Shown here: positions 4,984-5,103 of the stretch, piece after piece | Layout: each line of letters opens with the position of its first letter | Position numbering within the stretch: position 1 is the stretch's first letter | Assembly: GCA_003242355.1 (NCBI GenBank) | Contig: QGUH01000364.1 | Location: forward strand, 1-5,103 | DNA: 5,103 bases | Source: Pseudomonadota bacterium | Lineage (GTDB): Bacteria > Myxococcota_A > Polyangia > Polyangiales > Polyangiaceae | Reading direction: 5' to 3' | Program-made: the position numbers and the translations under genes | The notes under the pieces: model-generated | What the model was told of the DNA's origin: nothing | Database searches by the model: none | The model's input: only the letters and a program-made list of their open reading frames with translations

Positions 4984-5021
4984 ATGCGAATTCGCATTTT
5001 GTGAGTTCGCATTTTGGTGAG
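4984..5021. repeat. 14-bp palindrome fused to two TTCGCATTTTG direct repeats
   Basis: ATGCGAATTCGCAT (4984-4997) is a perfect palindrome followed by TTT. TTCGCATTTTG occurs at 4991-5001 and 5006-5016, each followed by (G)TGAG, so the unit is 15-16 bp with exact 11-bp cores. The A/T content contrasts with the surrounding DNA. It lies 26 bp before ATG 5047 and may be a regulatory site for a gene beyond the window; that is inference. Confidence 0.55.
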
Positions 5022-5103
5022 TTTCCTCGCGCCGAGAGTGACTGCGATGAGCCTGGTGCCGATTCACTCAGTGGGGAATGGGGAAAATGCGGAGGGGGTC
5101 GCG

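Larger units (their letters stand above)
3891..5103. other. 1.2-kb region without a recognisable gene
   Basis: Reading frames of 100-226 codons exist on both strands, but all give low-complexity Arg/Ser/Gly/Ala-rich translations, overlap one another, and cross a tandem array whose ~62-bp period is not a multiple of three. None has a family signature. The contents are GC-rich hairpins near 3912-3967, the tandem array (4183 to about 4480), a hairpin at 4532-4550, an isolated strong Shine-Dalgarno-like AAAGGAGGGG (4668-4677) with no start codon at usable distance, and a palindrome/direct-repeat cluster at 4956-5021. At the right edge, ATG 5047 opens a frame that stays open to the window end (19 codons, MSLVPIHSVGNG) behind a weak GAGAG; this could be the start of the next gene but cannot be judged. 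Confidence 0.6.

Noticed and set aside
4491..5012. 173-codon minus-strand frame
   Set aside because: No family signature or ribosome-binding site; it overlaps several other spurious frames and ends in proline-rich low complexity.
5047..5103. Start of a new plus-strand gene (ATG 5047, open to the window end)
   Set aside because: Only 19 codons are visible with a weak ribosome-binding site and no recognisable motif, so it is noted in the region entry but not called as a gene.

Overview
The window comes from a GC-rich bacterium, most likely a myxobacterium (Myxococcota, perhaps Polyangiales-like). The evidence is the strong G/C bias at third codon positions, a Ser/Thr kinase with the myxobacterial-style glycine loop GAGGMAEAF placed next to a stand-alone receiver protein, and a small winged-helix protein with an Ala/Arg/Pro-rich linker. 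This assignment is inferred from gene style, not from a marker gene.

Layout. Positions 1-937 (minus strand) hold a two-gene signalling unit. A GTG-started single-domain response regulator is followed 12 nt after its stop by a TTG-started Ser/Thr protein kinase that runs off the left edge. Positions 1176-1787 (minus) encode a HemG-like flavodoxin, which would oxidise protoporphyrinogen IX in haem synthesis. A 238-bp spacer between hemG and the regulator contains a perfect 10-bp inverted repeat. Positions 1788-2205 are a divergent spacer with an imperfect 26-bp direct repeat and one weak minus-strand small ORF. Positions 2206-2991 (plus) encode a sirtuin with the class III (SIRT5/CobB-type) YxxR acyl-binding pair and an incomplete zinc cysteine set. 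A gene-poor 0.5-kb spacer follows. Positions 3489-3890 (plus) encode a 133-residue winged-helix protein, probably translated from a leaderless or near-leaderless transcript. The last 1.2 kb has no recognisable gene. It carries GC-rich hairpins, a degenerate tandem array with a period of about 62 bp (4183 to about 4480), and a less GC-rich palindrome/direct-repeat cluster near 4956-5021.

How the genes relate. Only the response regulator and kinase look like an operon, with a Shine-Dalgarno sequence overlapping the upstream stop codon. hemG, the sirtuin and the winged-helix gene look like independent units. No defence system, mobile element, CRISPR array, rRNA or tRNA was found. The least explained parts are the ~62-bp array, the duplicated leader element before the sirtuin, and the odd catalytic-loop region of the kinase at the window edge.
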